From Onchocerca volvulus (Eukaryota > Nematoda > Chromadorea > Rhabditida > Onchocercidae), in contig HG738137.1 of NCBI GenBank assembly GCA_000499405.2, positions 124,001 to 188,000 of the forward strand: 64,000 nt of DNA, in the 5' to 3' direction. Below the pieces are notes generated by a model that saw only the letters and a program-made list of their open reading frames with translations, had not been told where the DNA came from and did not search any database. Positions 1 through 12,700 of the stretch are shown here, piece by piece. The first letter of the stretch is position 1, and each line of letters opens with the position of its first letter. The translations under genes and the position numbers were made by a program.

Positions 1-678
1 AGTTAATGATTTCTGATTTTTTATTTTTCTGTTATGTTAATATTATCATCAATAACATCATCAGTATTATTGATGTTTTTATTATTACTATCATTATTAT
101 TTTCACTTTATATTTCTTCAAGCAAATTTGATCATGTTGCTAAACGAATAAATGCAGAAAATTATTTCAGATATCAATAAAATTTCAAAAATGAAAATAT
201 GATAACGGAATAATTGCAGCTAATCATTTATGGATCAATTTGACATCAAATATGATCATTTACATTGAAATTGACTAATATCATATGTAGCTAATTTTTG
301 CTTTATCATAATGCTTAATTGTTTATTAAGTTTGTTTAATTTTTTAAAAGTAAACAGTAATGAGATATTTAAATGTACATAAATAAATGAAATGAAAATT
401 TGCGAAAAAGTTTTCGCTAAAAAATTTTTCAAAAAAGTTTTTTTCTAAAAAAATATACTATATGTATATATATATATAAATATCAATGAATACAAATGAA
501 TCACTTTTTTCCAACTATTCTTTCTTTCTTTCTTTTTTTCTCTTTCACTTTTTCTGCTTTTAGTATTTCATTTTTATTACTTTTAAAATATTATATAAAA
601 ATGTAAAAAAAAAATATTTTTGTACGAAAAGAGGTTTGCGAGATATTTGAAGCACTGAAAAAAAGCATATATAAATTC

Positions 679-679
<1 letters not shown>

Positions 680-744
<65 letters not shown>
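680..744. repeat. poly(T) tract of about 65 bases
   Basis: This is the longest homopolymer in the window. Shorter T tracts recur at 32769-32798, 56137-56169 and 58350-58388. On the minus strand it could be the A-tail of an old retrocopy, but nothing upstream of it on that strand is recognisable. Its exact length in an assembly is unreliable. Confidence 0.8.
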
Positions 745-746
<2 letters not shown>

Positions 747-752
747 CTTTTT

Positions 753-884
753 ATGGATTGCCTGATTAAGGATGCAAGAAAAATCGAACGGTGGAAAAAT
801 ATCATCGAAGGGGACGAGAAAATGGATCCAAAAATATTTTTAGGAATGCTTAATGTGTGGTCTTCGGAAAAGCCAATCAAATGA
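753..884 (+). CDS. short ORF of unknown nature (43 codons)
   Basis: An ATG-initiated frame begins MDCLIKDARKIERWKN, has mixed charged and hydrophobic composition, and is visibly less AT-rich than its surroundings. It ends with a TGA after a short lysine-containing tail. It has no AG acceptor immediately upstream, because it directly follows the long T tract, and no family is recognised. It may be one exon of an unseen gene, a fossil, or chance. Confidence 0.2.
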   Translation: MDCLIKDARKIERWKNIIEGDEKMDPKIFLGMLNVWSSEKPIK

Positions 885-3084
885 AACGTACAGGTAGAAA
901 AGTGTTTTTGCTTGCTTCTGTATTATTAGCTTTAACTTTCGCTTTCGATCTGATTCGTCCATTTTTTCTAATATTCGTATTTTTCTTTTTATTTTCTGTT
1001 TTTTTTTTTTTTTTCAAAACATTCCATTGATGATGACTGAAATGAAAAAATTGCGAAAAAAAAAGAGAAAAAATCGATTTATTAATTATTCTAGCATAAT
1101 ATTCCAAAAATGGCATACACAACTATATATTTTATTGGCTGAGACAAAAAAAACCTCTTTTATGGATAATATCAATGCTAAAAACATAACAACAAAATAA
1201 TCATAATGAGAGTACTGTAATAATGTAAAAGAAAATAATTTTGAAAAAAACAAAAAAAAAAAAAGAAAAGAAAAGAAAAAAGGGAAAAAGAGAAAAGGAA
1301 AAAGAATGAAAGAGAAAGAAAAATGAAAATTTATTCCGTTGTTATTTTTCAAAAAATTTACACAAAAAATGATGAATGAATGAATGATTAAGAAAAAATC
1401 AGAAAAGTATAAGGGATGATTTATGAATGAATTAATTTAAGTATTTCGATCTAAGAATAAGATAATTTCTAACTTTGTAAACTAAAAATTTTTGGATGAT
1501 TGAAAAAAAGTTTCCGTTTTAAATGATTTTCGATTTTGACTAAATTGTTTGTTTACGCTGTAGACTATTTTATTTTAATCAATAAATCGTCATTTCTTGC
1601 TTTTATCACAACTTTTACAAACTAATTTCAATTTATTCAAAAATGATGAAATTTTAAAATTTGAAATAAGCTGAATCTGAATATGGAGAATTGTAAAATT
1701 TTGCTTCATAGAATTTTCAATGAATGAAATTCGGGAGCAAAAATGGAAAAATTTGTGTGACTGACGAAATTAAATATTTGCAAAATCGATTTATCAGTTT
1801 TATGAGCAGTTCAACCACTGGTTTTGGCTGAAATTATATTATTAAGTTATTCATAACGGTGAAAATTTTCAAAATTAAACGTGTATTTATTCATGGTGTT
1901 AATTATATCATAACTTCTTGCACGATTCAGAAAAATCCAATTATTTGTCCATATTTGGCATAAGAAATGAGCTGATAATTAAAAAATAGTTCTGTGATAA
2001 GTTAAACCTTTAAGATCATCAGGAATTTTATAATTGTCAAAAATTTCATGATTTACAGAATCATTTGGGAGAACTTTAAACATTCAAATTTATAAATAGT
2101 AACTGAAAATATTCTTTAGTTGAGTAAATGTAATAAATGACTATTTTTTAATGGATTTTTAACTATATGAGTATTACAGAGATATCAACATGAAATTTAA
2201 TTTGAAAGGACAATTTTTTAAATTCATAACAGTTCAACTTAAATTCAAAACCGTTCAATTATCCATTTTAATCGAATATTTATCTGATCAATTCTACAAA
2301 TTACTAAACCAATGTTTAGTGAATTGTGAATTTTAATCGAAAATTTAATTAGGAGGAATACTAAACATGATAATCAAAACTATTCAAATACTTGGAACTT
2401 TAATACTATATAGGATTTTCACACCAAATTTCATCACTCTTTATAATCTTATATTTCTGATATTTTTTTAATTAACCAATTATTTTTTGCTTTTTTAAAT
2501 TGTTTCAAATTTATGCTTCATATTTTCTTCGCAAATACATCAAAAATGGAGAAAAAGCTATCAAAATATCAATTATATTTATAAGCCTTGGTATAATTTC
2601 ACTACATATATTTTAACAGATCAAAAATTACTGATAAAAGATAAAATTTTCATTTGAATTAACAAAATAATAAAATATGTCGAGATTTTTGCAAAAAAAA
2701 AATTGTAAAAAAAAATCTCATCAAAATTTTGTATATTTTGAGATGATAGCTTCTTGAAATAAGCAAAAAAATCGAGGAAAGAAAAAGGTAAATAGAAAAA
2801 AAAAAGTAAAGTGGTTCCAGAAAGAAAGAAAATAAAGAAAAACTAATTAAAAAACTAGATGTTCCAACTAATTTTCTCCCTAAGCTTTTACCCATCTTTT
2901 GATTTTATGTTTACTTAAAATACTCCTCAAGTTTGACCAATCACTTTTCGATGATGATCTAGAAAAAAATAGAATGGTACTAGACGGAGGAGAAAAATTT
3001 TCGAAGAGATGAATTTATTTTCTTCAATAAAATATAAATAATGACGAAGGAGGATGAAAGAGTAAAAATTTGATCTTGAGGTAA

Positions 3085-3090
3085 TATAAA
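3085..3090 (+). promoter_or_regulatory. possible TATA box
   Basis: TATAAA lies about 120 bases before the start codon of the secreted Gly/Tyr/Cys-rich gene. A TTTTCAG at 3187-3193, 17 bases before the ATG, could serve as a spliced-leader acceptor, in which case the mature 5' end is there. In DNA this AT-rich a TATA match alone is weak evidence. Confidence 0.3.
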
Positions 3091-3210
3091 AGTCAAAATT
3101 TTTCTCGACATTTTTTATTGAACAAGATCAACAATTTCCCGCAGATACGAATCTACAAGTTCTTAGCAAAAAGGAAACAACGAGAATTTTCAGCAATTTT
3201 TTTATTCGAA

Positions 3211-4790
3211 ATGACGTTCGCAAAAAATTTGCTGATTTTTGCAATTTTTTGCATTCTACAACATTTTGTTGTATGTTTTTAAATTTTAAATTTTAATTAT
3301 TATTTATAGAATTATTTTGATTTGCATAAATTAGCACCAAAATATGCATTGTTTTTGGCAATGTTTATATTAGTATTAATGATAATGTGATATTATAAAT
3401 ATTGTGGAAATATAATGATTTAATAATGCAAATTTATAATAGTAATAGAATAATTTAATAATAATAATTATACTCGTAATATAGTAATAGAAGCAAACTA
3501 ACTATTACAGACAATAATAATAATGATAATAATAACAGTATATGAAATAATAACAAAACACTGTTAATAATTTAAGAGGGGAATTAAATATTATAAATAA
3601 TAATGATAATGATAGTAATGTAATCGTAGAATTAATTGTTATAAGCAGTAATAACAATAATATTAATATTTATGAATGGGATAGAGCGAATAATAAATTA
3701 AATAAAACTAATTTCAAATGTTAAACTTATTTGCTAAAACTTGCTTGAAAAATCAGATGGAACTTTTTTGAAACTTATTTGAAAAACTTATTTAAAATGC
3801 TGAATTCGGTAGAATTTTCTGCATTTACAGTATTTAACCGAAATATCGGAAGATAAAAGAATTCAACGAGTTAAACGACAATGCGGATGTTGTTCATGCT
3901 ACGGTTCCGGAACATCTTCTTGTGGATGTTCATCGTTATGTCCATGTGGTCCTGGTACTAACTATAATACAGGATACAATAATTATGGAACCGGTGGTTA
4001 CGGTATTAATGGTATCAATTTTGATGCTGCATACGGTGGCTATATTCTTAATCCAGGAAATCCATATGGCATCGTATGTATTATTTTGATTTTTATTCCA
4101 TATCAAATCTAACAAAAAAAAAAAATCCATTTAAAAATTGAAAATCAGAAAAACAGAAAAAATGTAGCAAATATTAAAAATAATAATAAGAAATCTGATA
4201 TAAGTAATAAATTATGATAATATCAAATAGCAATTTAATACTGATTATAGTAAAGAAATAGTTGAACTATAATAATGCTGAAAATTTTTTTAATTAAATA
4301 ATGACTAAGGAAATGGTACTTGGTTTCAAATATGATCTGATAAATAATCATTCAAGACATAAAAGATTTCATATAGCTTTCAAAAAAAGAAAAAAAATTG
4401 AATAAATTTTTGTAAATTTAAAAGAAAAAATTTGTCAGCAAAAAGATTACTATTAATTTTTATATTTTAATTAATTGATTAATTTTTGTATTTTAGTATG
4501 GTCAATATGGTCAAACTACATACGCTAATAATTACAATATTGGAACTGGATGTGGCATCGATGGAACAGCAACATCAGCAGGTTGTGGTACAAACAACAT
4601 GTTTCCGTACAATTATGGTACCGGTTACGGTACCGGTTATGGTACTGGAAATACCGGATACATTTATCCACAAATAACCAGTTGTTCAACGGCATTTAAT
4701 ACTCGTTGCTATTGTGGAACTGGTTATTCACCATGTAATAATGGTGCTTTTTGTTGTAAGAATGCTGGTAATGGTCTGATGACAAGTTGA
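3211..4790 (+). CDS. secreted Gly/Tyr/Cys-rich protein (198 aa, 3 exons)
   Basis: The exons are 3211-3270, 3831-4073 and 4497-4790, all joined in phase 0 with GTATGT donors and TTACAG or TTTTAG acceptors. The first exon is almost entirely a hydrophobic signal peptide (MTFAKNLLIFAIFCILQ). The mature part starts after a dibasic motif RVKRQ, a plausible subtilisin/furin-type processing site, followed by a Cys cluster (QCGCCSC, then CGCSSLCPC). Next comes a Gly/Asn/Tyr-rich stretch with the exact triplet GTGYGTGYGTG, then a C-terminal Cys block (SC, RCYC, PC, FCCK). The pattern resembles small nematode extracellular-matrix or cuticle proteins, but I cannot assign a named family. Two AATAAA signals follow within 150 bases. 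I am confident that it is a real secreted gene and unsure of its function. Confidence 0.75.
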
Positions 4791-4924
4791 AATTTTGTTA
4801 ACAAAATCACTAATTAGAATGTGAAATAATTTGTAACCTTATTTTTAATTAAGTTTATAATTTCCTATTTTCACGCAATTTTTCTAATTTGAATCAACGA
4901 TATTCTTTTTGTATAGAATGAATT

Positions 4925-4940
4925 AATAAAATACGAATAA
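4925..4940 (+). promoter_or_regulatory. polyadenylation signals of the secreted Gly/Tyr/Cys-rich gene
   Basis: Two close AATAAA hexamers lie about 135 bases after the stop codon, on the coding strand, at the expected place for 3'-end formation. Confidence 0.5.
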
Positions 4941-5972
4941 ATAAAATTTGATTTATTAGTTACTGCAATGTATTACCTCAATTTTTGTGAATTATTTTAT
5001 TTACCGCCTTTTTCCTTACCACTTTTAATATTCTGAAGTAATTGAATCAAAATTTTTGTAATAATTTTATGAAATTAATTACAAAAATTCGCAATTGTAC
5101 TGTTTGTGCAAATTTGAATTCATGCCGTATAAATCCTTTTTTTTTTTTTCTTCGTTTTTATGCAACATACATTCTAAATATGAAATTTTGCATAATTATA
5201 CAACATATGCAACGTAAAATCACAAAAATTGCCAATTAGGTTGAAAATAATTAGTACGATTTAAATTTTACTTTTTCATTGTCAATCTTTTCTTTTTTTT
5301 CCGAGATAAAAAAAAAAAAAAGATTGTTGAAAGAAAAAGAACTTTTCAGTAAAATAAAAAATGTAACAAAGAATATCAAAATGAAAACTTATAGATATTA
5401 ATAAATTTAAGCCCATAAAGGCTTTAATTCAATCTAAGATGAATACTGAAGAAAGAAGATAAAAGATTTGATACATAAGAAATATTTGGTGATGGAAAAA
5501 AAAAATCCTTGAAGGTTTTATAAAACTTCAAAAACCTCAAATTATTCAAATTTTTGCATACATTAATTATACACTGTAAACTTTTCAAGGTAAAATTCCT
5601 TAATCCCAAACATGTCTCTTCATCTTTTCAGATTTCAAGTAAAACTTTCAATAAAAATTGGATAATTAAAACTTTTTAAAGCAAGCAAAAATTTGAATGC
5701 TATATGAATACATAATTTTTGGCTCCTTTGATCAATTTTCGTGAATTAAGCTCGAAAATTGACCATTTTAATACAAAAATTAAATTTGAACTAAACTTAA
5801 GATCTTTTTTTTTTCTTTTTTTTTTTTATATATATTTGATCAGAAAATTATTGAAAACGCTATGAAAAAGAATAAAAAATATAATTTAAAATTTCTCGAA
5901 ATTTGCATAGATTTGTAAAATATTGAAATGATTAAATTAATTTTTCAATTTTATTAATTTTTCAATTAATGA
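4941..5972. other. intergenic, converging 3' ends
   Basis: This AT-rich spacer lies between the 3' end of the secreted-protein gene (+) and the 3' end of the UNC-95-like gene (-). TTTATT motifs near 5949, read as AATAAA on the minus strand, lie just past the latter's stop codon but close to it. I see no gene here. Confidence 0.6.
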
Positions 5973-8900
5973 TTAAATTAATTTTTCAATTTTCGCTTGT
6001 TTTTCATCCGGTGAATAGATGAGGCCATTATATAAACGATAAAAACATTCATGACAATATGGTTTTCGTTCATGTTCACGATAAGTACCACGGAGATTTA
6101 ATGCCTGAAATTAATTTTTTTTTTAAAGTACCACGATGATTTAATGTTTGAAATGAAATTTTTCTTCCTTGAAAATTTACTTCTAATTATTATTTTGCTG
6201 ATATTATCTCATTGATCATCGGATATTTATATTATTTTCAGCTTGTTTCAAAAAAATTGAATTTAAAAATTTTAAAAATGTGAATAGATATATTATTAAC
6301 AAATTTTAAATTATATAAAACTAATTATTATTTTAAATTTTACGAATTTTCGCATATACATTTGAAAATTCATCTATAAAAAAAGGAAAAATGAAAACAA
6401 TTTAGCTAATTAATTTTGTAAATTAAAGTTAAATGATATTGAGAAGAATTAATTACATTAAAGATATGATTGAATATTCGAAAATTTTCGAATTTTTTCA
6501 TTTTGCATTTATTTTTTGGCAAAAATATTTGTCAAGTGCTTCTATTTTTTGAAATTTTTTTTTTAATTTTTTAATTTTTCATTCAAAAAATTGAAACTAA
6601 CTTTTTGACAATAAGTACACATGAAATGATACGGATGGAACTTTTGAGCATAATATGAATTTGGTGCTAATGCTGTTATAATTGGACCATCGATTTCTTC
6701 CGAACAAAATGCGCAAACTGGTGATGAACTAATTGGTGAATTCTGCAAAATATTCTATCATTCAAAATTTAAATTTTTAATTAAAATAAAAAATTGAAAA
6801 CTTTTCCAAAATTTGATATTAAAACTAAAATTCTCACTTTTTTTTTCTTAAATAAACGATTTGAAGTTAAAATTTTCCTTTTAATTAATTTATTTATTCA
6901 TTTTTTTTTCATCACCTCAATATTAATCATCCGTCGTGGAGTTTCAGATCGAGCACGTTTTTTTATACTGTTCCTGTAATTAAAATTGAATTTTATTGAT
7001 TACTAACGGATTACTGTTCGTATTCAATTTTTTAATTTTTAAAAATTTGAACTTCATTTCAAGTATCGAAAGTTGAAAGAATTTTTCGAAATATTTAGCT
7101 TAATTTAATATAGGTTTGAAAATATTCATGAAAAAGCAAAACTTAAAAAAATTTACATTTGTGATTCGGAAATGTCAACACCATAATCTCGTGAAACTTT
7201 CTCTAGGGTGATATCTTCATCTTCTGCTGAAATATAAAAAATTAATTGATATTATCATCAAACAAAATGATACTTCTAACAAATTAATAATTAAATTGAG
7301 AAACAATAAAATGATAAAAATCGAACAAATAAATCTCGTCAAAAAATAAATGAATGGATTATATTTAATGGAATTAAAATTTACAAAAAAATTCAAAAAA
7401 TTTTAACCATGATCATATTTTGGTGGAGGAATCGGTATTTCTTCTTCTGGTCCAGGTGTGATACGTAAATTGTATCCAGTAATTACTTCCTGTAGAGTAA
7501 TGAATTTGTAAAGACTTCAGTTTTATTATCAAACCAAATATTCGTCACTTTATCAATTAATTGGTGTATAATTAGTTAATATCTAATTAAGTAATTATAT
7601 GCAGAAACATTTATTCTTCATATTAAATATTTTAAAATGATAAGATGAAATACAAAAAATTTAAAAATTCTCATGTAGTTAAAAAATTACCCTTCAACTA
7701 TAAATCTATCAAGTGTTCAAAAATTTGGTTAAAAAACCTTAAATAAGTTTCAAAAAATTTAAAGATGTTTTCAAATTCAAGATATACAATTTACTTTTGA
7801 TTTAATTTTAGTTAAAATACTAGATTACCATTTCAAAATTTGCAATTTATGATGAGAACTTATAATACCTCCGCGGGAGTTTTTCTCTTTTTCATCGAAC
7901 CACGTCGCAAAACTTCAGCGGTTGCGTCAATATCGTACACCAATGCGGCCAATGTATCTGTTACGGCATTTTGCTCTGCAAAAATCATTCCATAAATTTT
8001 TCATATAAAAAAAAAAAGAAAAAAAAAGAGATTCGCACACGAAATTCGATTCTATTGAACTAATTACTAGATGATAAATAACAACTAGTTGCTAACAATC
8101 TAGTCTACGATAAGACCAAACAAAGAATCGATGCAACCTGTAACTTGGAATTATAATTGAATTAATTAAAATTTTGTAATATTCAATATAAGACGTATAT
8201 CATCAGTACTCTTAAGTCGTAATCCATCATCAGTTGGTACCACTGTAATTCTTCCAGTTACTTCCATTTCCGCGTGAAACATTTTTTTTCCCATATTCCA
8301 AAATAGATGTTCTTTTTATGGGAAAATTAAACCTTTATTTCGTTGAATTTATGATTTATAAACGAGTAAGAAAATTGGAAAGATTGAAAAAAAGTAGAAA
8401 AATGAATGAATGAAACTTGGATTGTATTCTAATTATTATCGTTAAATAGGTCATCATTTTAAATACACATCTATTTCGTCATATTTTCCCGTAAAAAAAA
8501 AAAAAAGAAGTTAAAAAAATAAAAAAAACACTTACTTTGATCATCTTTAAGTTTAGTAAGTTCCTTCTGCATATCTTCGGTACTTACAGACTTAAGTCGT
8601 AATAGTTCATCACTTGGTTCCACCGAAATTCTTCCAGTTACTTCCATTTCCGTTTGAAATTTTTTTCTTCCCATATTCCAAAATAGATGTACTTTTTTTA
8701 TGGGTAAATCAAAATTTTTTATTTCGTTGAAATTATATTTTGAAAATGCCAAAAAAAGAATTGACAAGATTAAATAAATCAAAAATTAAAACAATTAAAT
8801 ATTTGCTTCTTCCCGTTTTGTAAAATATAAATTTGCAAAAATCACCAAACCTTTTTATGTAATTTAAATTATTAAGAATATCCATGACGCATTTGTATTC

Positions 8901-9727
8901 ATATTTGAATTGAAATATTTCTATTTGAAAATAAAGTCAAAATATAAAAATTCAATGCAAATTAAAAAAAAATAATGAAATTGTTAAATATGATATGAAA
9001 GATTTTAAAAGATAACAAACTATCCTAATTGTAAATAAAATTTTTTTATTAAAAATGAAAAATTTTTACTTATAATGCAATAATAATTAAAAATATCGAA
9101 TCAATAATTAATGATAAAAAGAGGAGAAATCTCACATATTCATTTTGTTTTCGTTGAATTAATTCTGTAGCTGCATTTACACTATCTACCATTGTATCCA
9201 GTGTATTCTGTATGTAACCAGAATCTAAATATAAATTAATTTTTTAATTAAAAAAAAATCAAATTCCTATAAAATTTACAAATAAAAAAAAAATTTCAAA
9301 TTACTCAACGAAAGCATTACTTTGTCTATCCTTTTTTTTTATTTACGAATTTTATAAAATATTTTTTATGTGAGAAAAGTTTGCAAGGTCTGAAAAGTTT
9401 AAAATAAAATTAAAACTTTTTTTTTGAAGAAAATTGAGAAAATTTACTCGGATTGGCAACATTTAAAATTTTTATCGAGCAATTATTTTTCTTAGAAACA
9501 ATACACAATTGAATTCCTCATTTTTCTAAAGAAATCTTCGAATTTTAAATTCAATTTCATTCTCAACAAATTTTTTTTTCTTTTTTTTTTTTTGAGTAAA
9601 ATAAAATCGAACGATCAAGTGGCACATATCGACTGGTTACTCGCGATTCAGATCGATCAGATCGATCAGATCGTTCTGATCGCCATTGCGAATCGTATGG
9701 TAATTGAGAGGGTGAAACGGATGTCAT
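5973..9727 (-). CDS. UNC-95-like protein with one C-terminal LIM domain
   Basis: Exons in transcript order: 9727-9641, possibly 9490-9448, 9224-9136, an exon ending at 8536 whose upstream edge is unclear, then 7975-7869, 7489-7408, 7226-7157, 6973-6916, 6742-6602 and 6104-5973. From the 9224 exon onward most junctions keep phase. The N-terminus begins MTSVSPSQLPYDSQW and carries an RSDRSDRSE repeat. The middle is charged and probably helical, with a basic RRGSMKKRK patch and a KKRAR patch before the LIM domain. The LIM domain is complete: CAFC, then HPYHFMCTYC, then CHEC give eight ligands with normal spacing and an HPYH variant like that of paxillin LIM domains. A single C-terminal LIM after a nonconserved N-terminus matches nematode UNC-95, which acts at muscle dense bodies and M-lines. 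The start codon lies 4 bases after a TTTCAG site suited to trans-splicing. The LIM call is firm; the UNC-95 orthology is inferred. Confidence 0.75.
8197..8385 (-). pseudogene. decayed tandem copy of an UNC-95-like exon
   Basis: This stretch aligns base by base with 8573-8765 at an offset of about 380 bases, including flanking intron-like sequence. The encoded peptide keeps MEVTGRI and GLRLKS, against MEVTGRI and LLRLKS in the partner. It then runs to a stop instead of the splice donor that ends the partner at 8536. It therefore looks like an exon duplicated inside the gene, with this copy no longer spliceable. An alternative is a mutually exclusive exon using a donor I do not recognise. Confidence 0.6.
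8573..8765 (-). repeat. functional partner of the duplicated exon
   Basis: This is the second copy of the 185-190 base intragenic duplication. Its frame stays open through KELTKLKDDQ to a GTAAGT donor at 8535-8530 and joins in phase with the next exon (KQNAVTDT). It carries six extra bases relative to the decayed copy (8197-8385) at the LKS junction. The acceptor at its upstream edge is not obvious: no TTTCAG is present, and the frame is open from an internal ATG at 8674, so an alternative start is possible. Confidence 0.6.
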
Positions 9728-9734
9728 ATGGCTG

Positions 9735-12700
9735 AAATGAAAACGAATTTAAATATGACTTATTTCAAGTTCAAAACGAAAAACAAAAAATATACGAAAG
9801 TAATGAATGAGAAAAGATTTTGTTTGGATGAATAAAGGTAACAAAAAAAAAAAAACTTGAAATACAATAACTTTTCTAAGCTTATACGATCATTAAATGT
9901 TCTCGATAATTGCACGTGAAAATAACGTGAAAATTTTTGAAGCATTACGTGAAATGATAAAATTACGGAAAATCGACAGAAAAGGAAATATACAATCGTA
10001 TTTATCCAATAATAATATCACCTATTGCCTTTAAAAAAAAAAAAAAAAAAGAGGCGAAAATGAAATCTTGATATTTCCAATAGTTGATATGAATGTGTGA
10101 ATCATGGAGATATGGAATTGTTTAAAACGAGTTTCATCATTTACAAAAAAGGAAAAGTAAAATTTTAAAAGTTCGATTTAAATCAATCGATCGATGTTAT
10201 TTTGCCTTAGTATGTGATAAGAAAAAAAGTAAACCCGAAAAATTAATCAATCATTGAAATTTCATTGAAATAGAAATATTGACAATGTGTTAAAAAAATG
10301 GTTGATTATGGTCCTATCCCAATCACATTCAATGCTTTGTATTTTAAATTTTAATCAATACATTCTTAATTTTCAATGAAAAATCATATTGTTTATTCTG
10401 CGCGTCAAAATAAAAATCCGAAATCCGATCTTTGCTAATTATAATTTCGCTTTTTTTTCTTCGACCAAATTATCTCAGAAGCAATTTTTTCAATTTTTCA
10501 AATACTTTACATATATTTCTGGCAAATTTTTCCATTCATTCATTTGTTGATTATTTATACCTATTTAAAACATCATTTGCGCCATTATCATATCACATTT
10601 CTCGCAAACGATAACTTGTTTTCCTCAAATTTTTGTCTAGTATTTTTTAATATTTGAAATTAAAAATCCACTTTTTTACGAAAGATTACGGAAAAAGTTA
10701 GCGTTTAATTATTTAAACATTTTTGGCAAGTGTGGAAAATAGTACGACAAAAGGAAAGTTCGGAAAATTGAAAGAGTTTTAATAATGAAACAAGATTATT
10801 TCATTCAATATCTAATTATAAAATACTAAAAGGTCGCAAATATTCAAGGTCACAATATTTTAGAATTAGCCTTCAATTTTTTGAATACTTCAATTATTTC
10901 TTTTTTTTTGAATCAATCTTTTGAAATTGTTTCTTTCCTTTTTTTTTTTTTTTTTTTGCGAATGGACTAATTAGAAAATGAAAATAACAGAGATGGAAAA
11001 TTGAAATTATGGTATAGATTAACTAATTAATTATTGGAACTAATAAATAGGAAATTGAATATTTATTTTTATAGAAAATCCGAATACACATTTAAATTTA
11101 TTCTTATCTCTCCTTCTTCCATTTCTCATTATGTTTTATGTCCAAAATTCATTCCTTTTAATGCATTTCTCCAAAATTATCATACTTGAATTTTTTTATT
11201 TAATTCAATTTTAGAATGAAAAATTTTATTAAAAATATTAAACTGAAGAAATGTCAAAAGCATTTAATGCTAATTAGTCGAAAATTGTGACATATATGTT
11301 GACATATTGGATAAATGCAGTAATAAGACAGTAAAATGAAAAATGCTTATAATTTGAGTAATTCCCTTTAATTAATCTACTAATTAAATTTTTGTACTAT
11401 TCAAAAATTGCATACCAATATTGCTTTGTTATACCTCGGATATGAAAAAATAATGATTATTCGAATTATTGATCGATTCTTTTTTTCTTATTTTATTGAT
11501 TGATTACTGACGGATTATTGATTGAATCTTTTTATTCTCATATTTTGTATGCAATGAACTAAGAGTGATATAGATGATGAAAAAAAAAAAAGAGATCGCC
11601 AGAATCTTAAACTTTGTTCTAAGAATTTCGAATTCCACTCGAAAAATTCAGACGTCAGCATTTTCCACTATTCTCTGATCAAAAATTAAAAATAAAAAGT
11701 AGCAAAGAAAGTTCATTTTACAATATTAATGAACATTTTTACATCGTTTTATGAAATTGAAAAATTGAACATGTGTAACATCTGACAAAGAATGTTTTGC
11801 AATTCCAAATTTCCAATTTTTTTTTTTTTTTGATTCGTTAATTCTTTTTTTCTTTTTTTTTTTTTAAATCTGTTTCGTTTTAGTTAATTTGAAATTTGGA
11901 AAAAACTAAAGAATAACAGGAAACTAGTCTTTTATAATTGAAACTTAAGAAATAGGCATATGGATTATTTTCGATTGGACGGAATATTAATTAATTTCGG
12001 CAAAAAAACTATCTTTTTTTCCCGAAATAAATGAAAAAATTTTCAGTTTCATTTCACATGTCATCTAGTAATCAATTCAACACTTTGGTAATGAAATATA
12101 AAAATTGTTCATTTCTCCATAACTTTCAAACTTGAATAATACAACTTAAAACTTATGTTGATACTTATTATTCATTCAAATAATAAGTATAGCCTTAAAT
12201 GGAATGGAAAAAAGAGATTAACTTTATTAAAATCAAAAAAATCAATAATCAAAATTTAAAAACAGTGACATCTCAAAACTCTAATTTTATTCAAGAAATG
12301 ATACGTTGAAATTAACATTGGTAAAAAAGTTCGAAAAAAGAAGAAATTTTATATTGCAATTAATTAATTATTGATTGTGAAAAGAAATATTAAAGATATA
12401 ATAATTGAAATATCCAGTAAATAAAAGTAGCAGAAATGATATAAACTAAACTACTTAGAATAAGTAAAATGGAATGTAAATGAAGATTAAACTATTTAAT
12501 CAAACTAATTCCTAAATGACGATTAAATTAATTCCTAGATAAGAGTAAGAATTCTGAGAAGTACGAAAATATTTTTAAAATTAAATGATTGTTTACACAT
12601 ATAAGCGTAGATATAAATAAATACAGGAAGAGATGGGCAGACTGATTTATTTTGATATTATTTAAAAATTTAAAGAAAGTAGAAAATGTTGTAAACAATC

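Larger units (their letters stand above)
1..3084. other. gene-poor AT-rich leader region
   Basis: No convincing multi-exon gene is visible. The stretch holds ATT/TAA-rich DNA, an uninterrupted T tract of about 65 bases (680-744), shorter A/T tracts, and one 43-codon open frame just after the T tract (753-884, listed separately). The lysine-rich or phenylalanine-rich open frames here are translations of homopolymers. Confidence 0.6.

Noticed and set aside
560..880. Minus-strand ORF with a long lysine run
   Set aside because: The lysines are the translation of the poly(T) tract; the remaining residues have no family or splice support.
4486..4677. Plus-strand ORF overlapping exon 3 of the secreted Gly/Tyr/Cys gene
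   Set aside because: It is an out-of-frame shadow; the exon 1-2-3 phases fix the GTGY frame.
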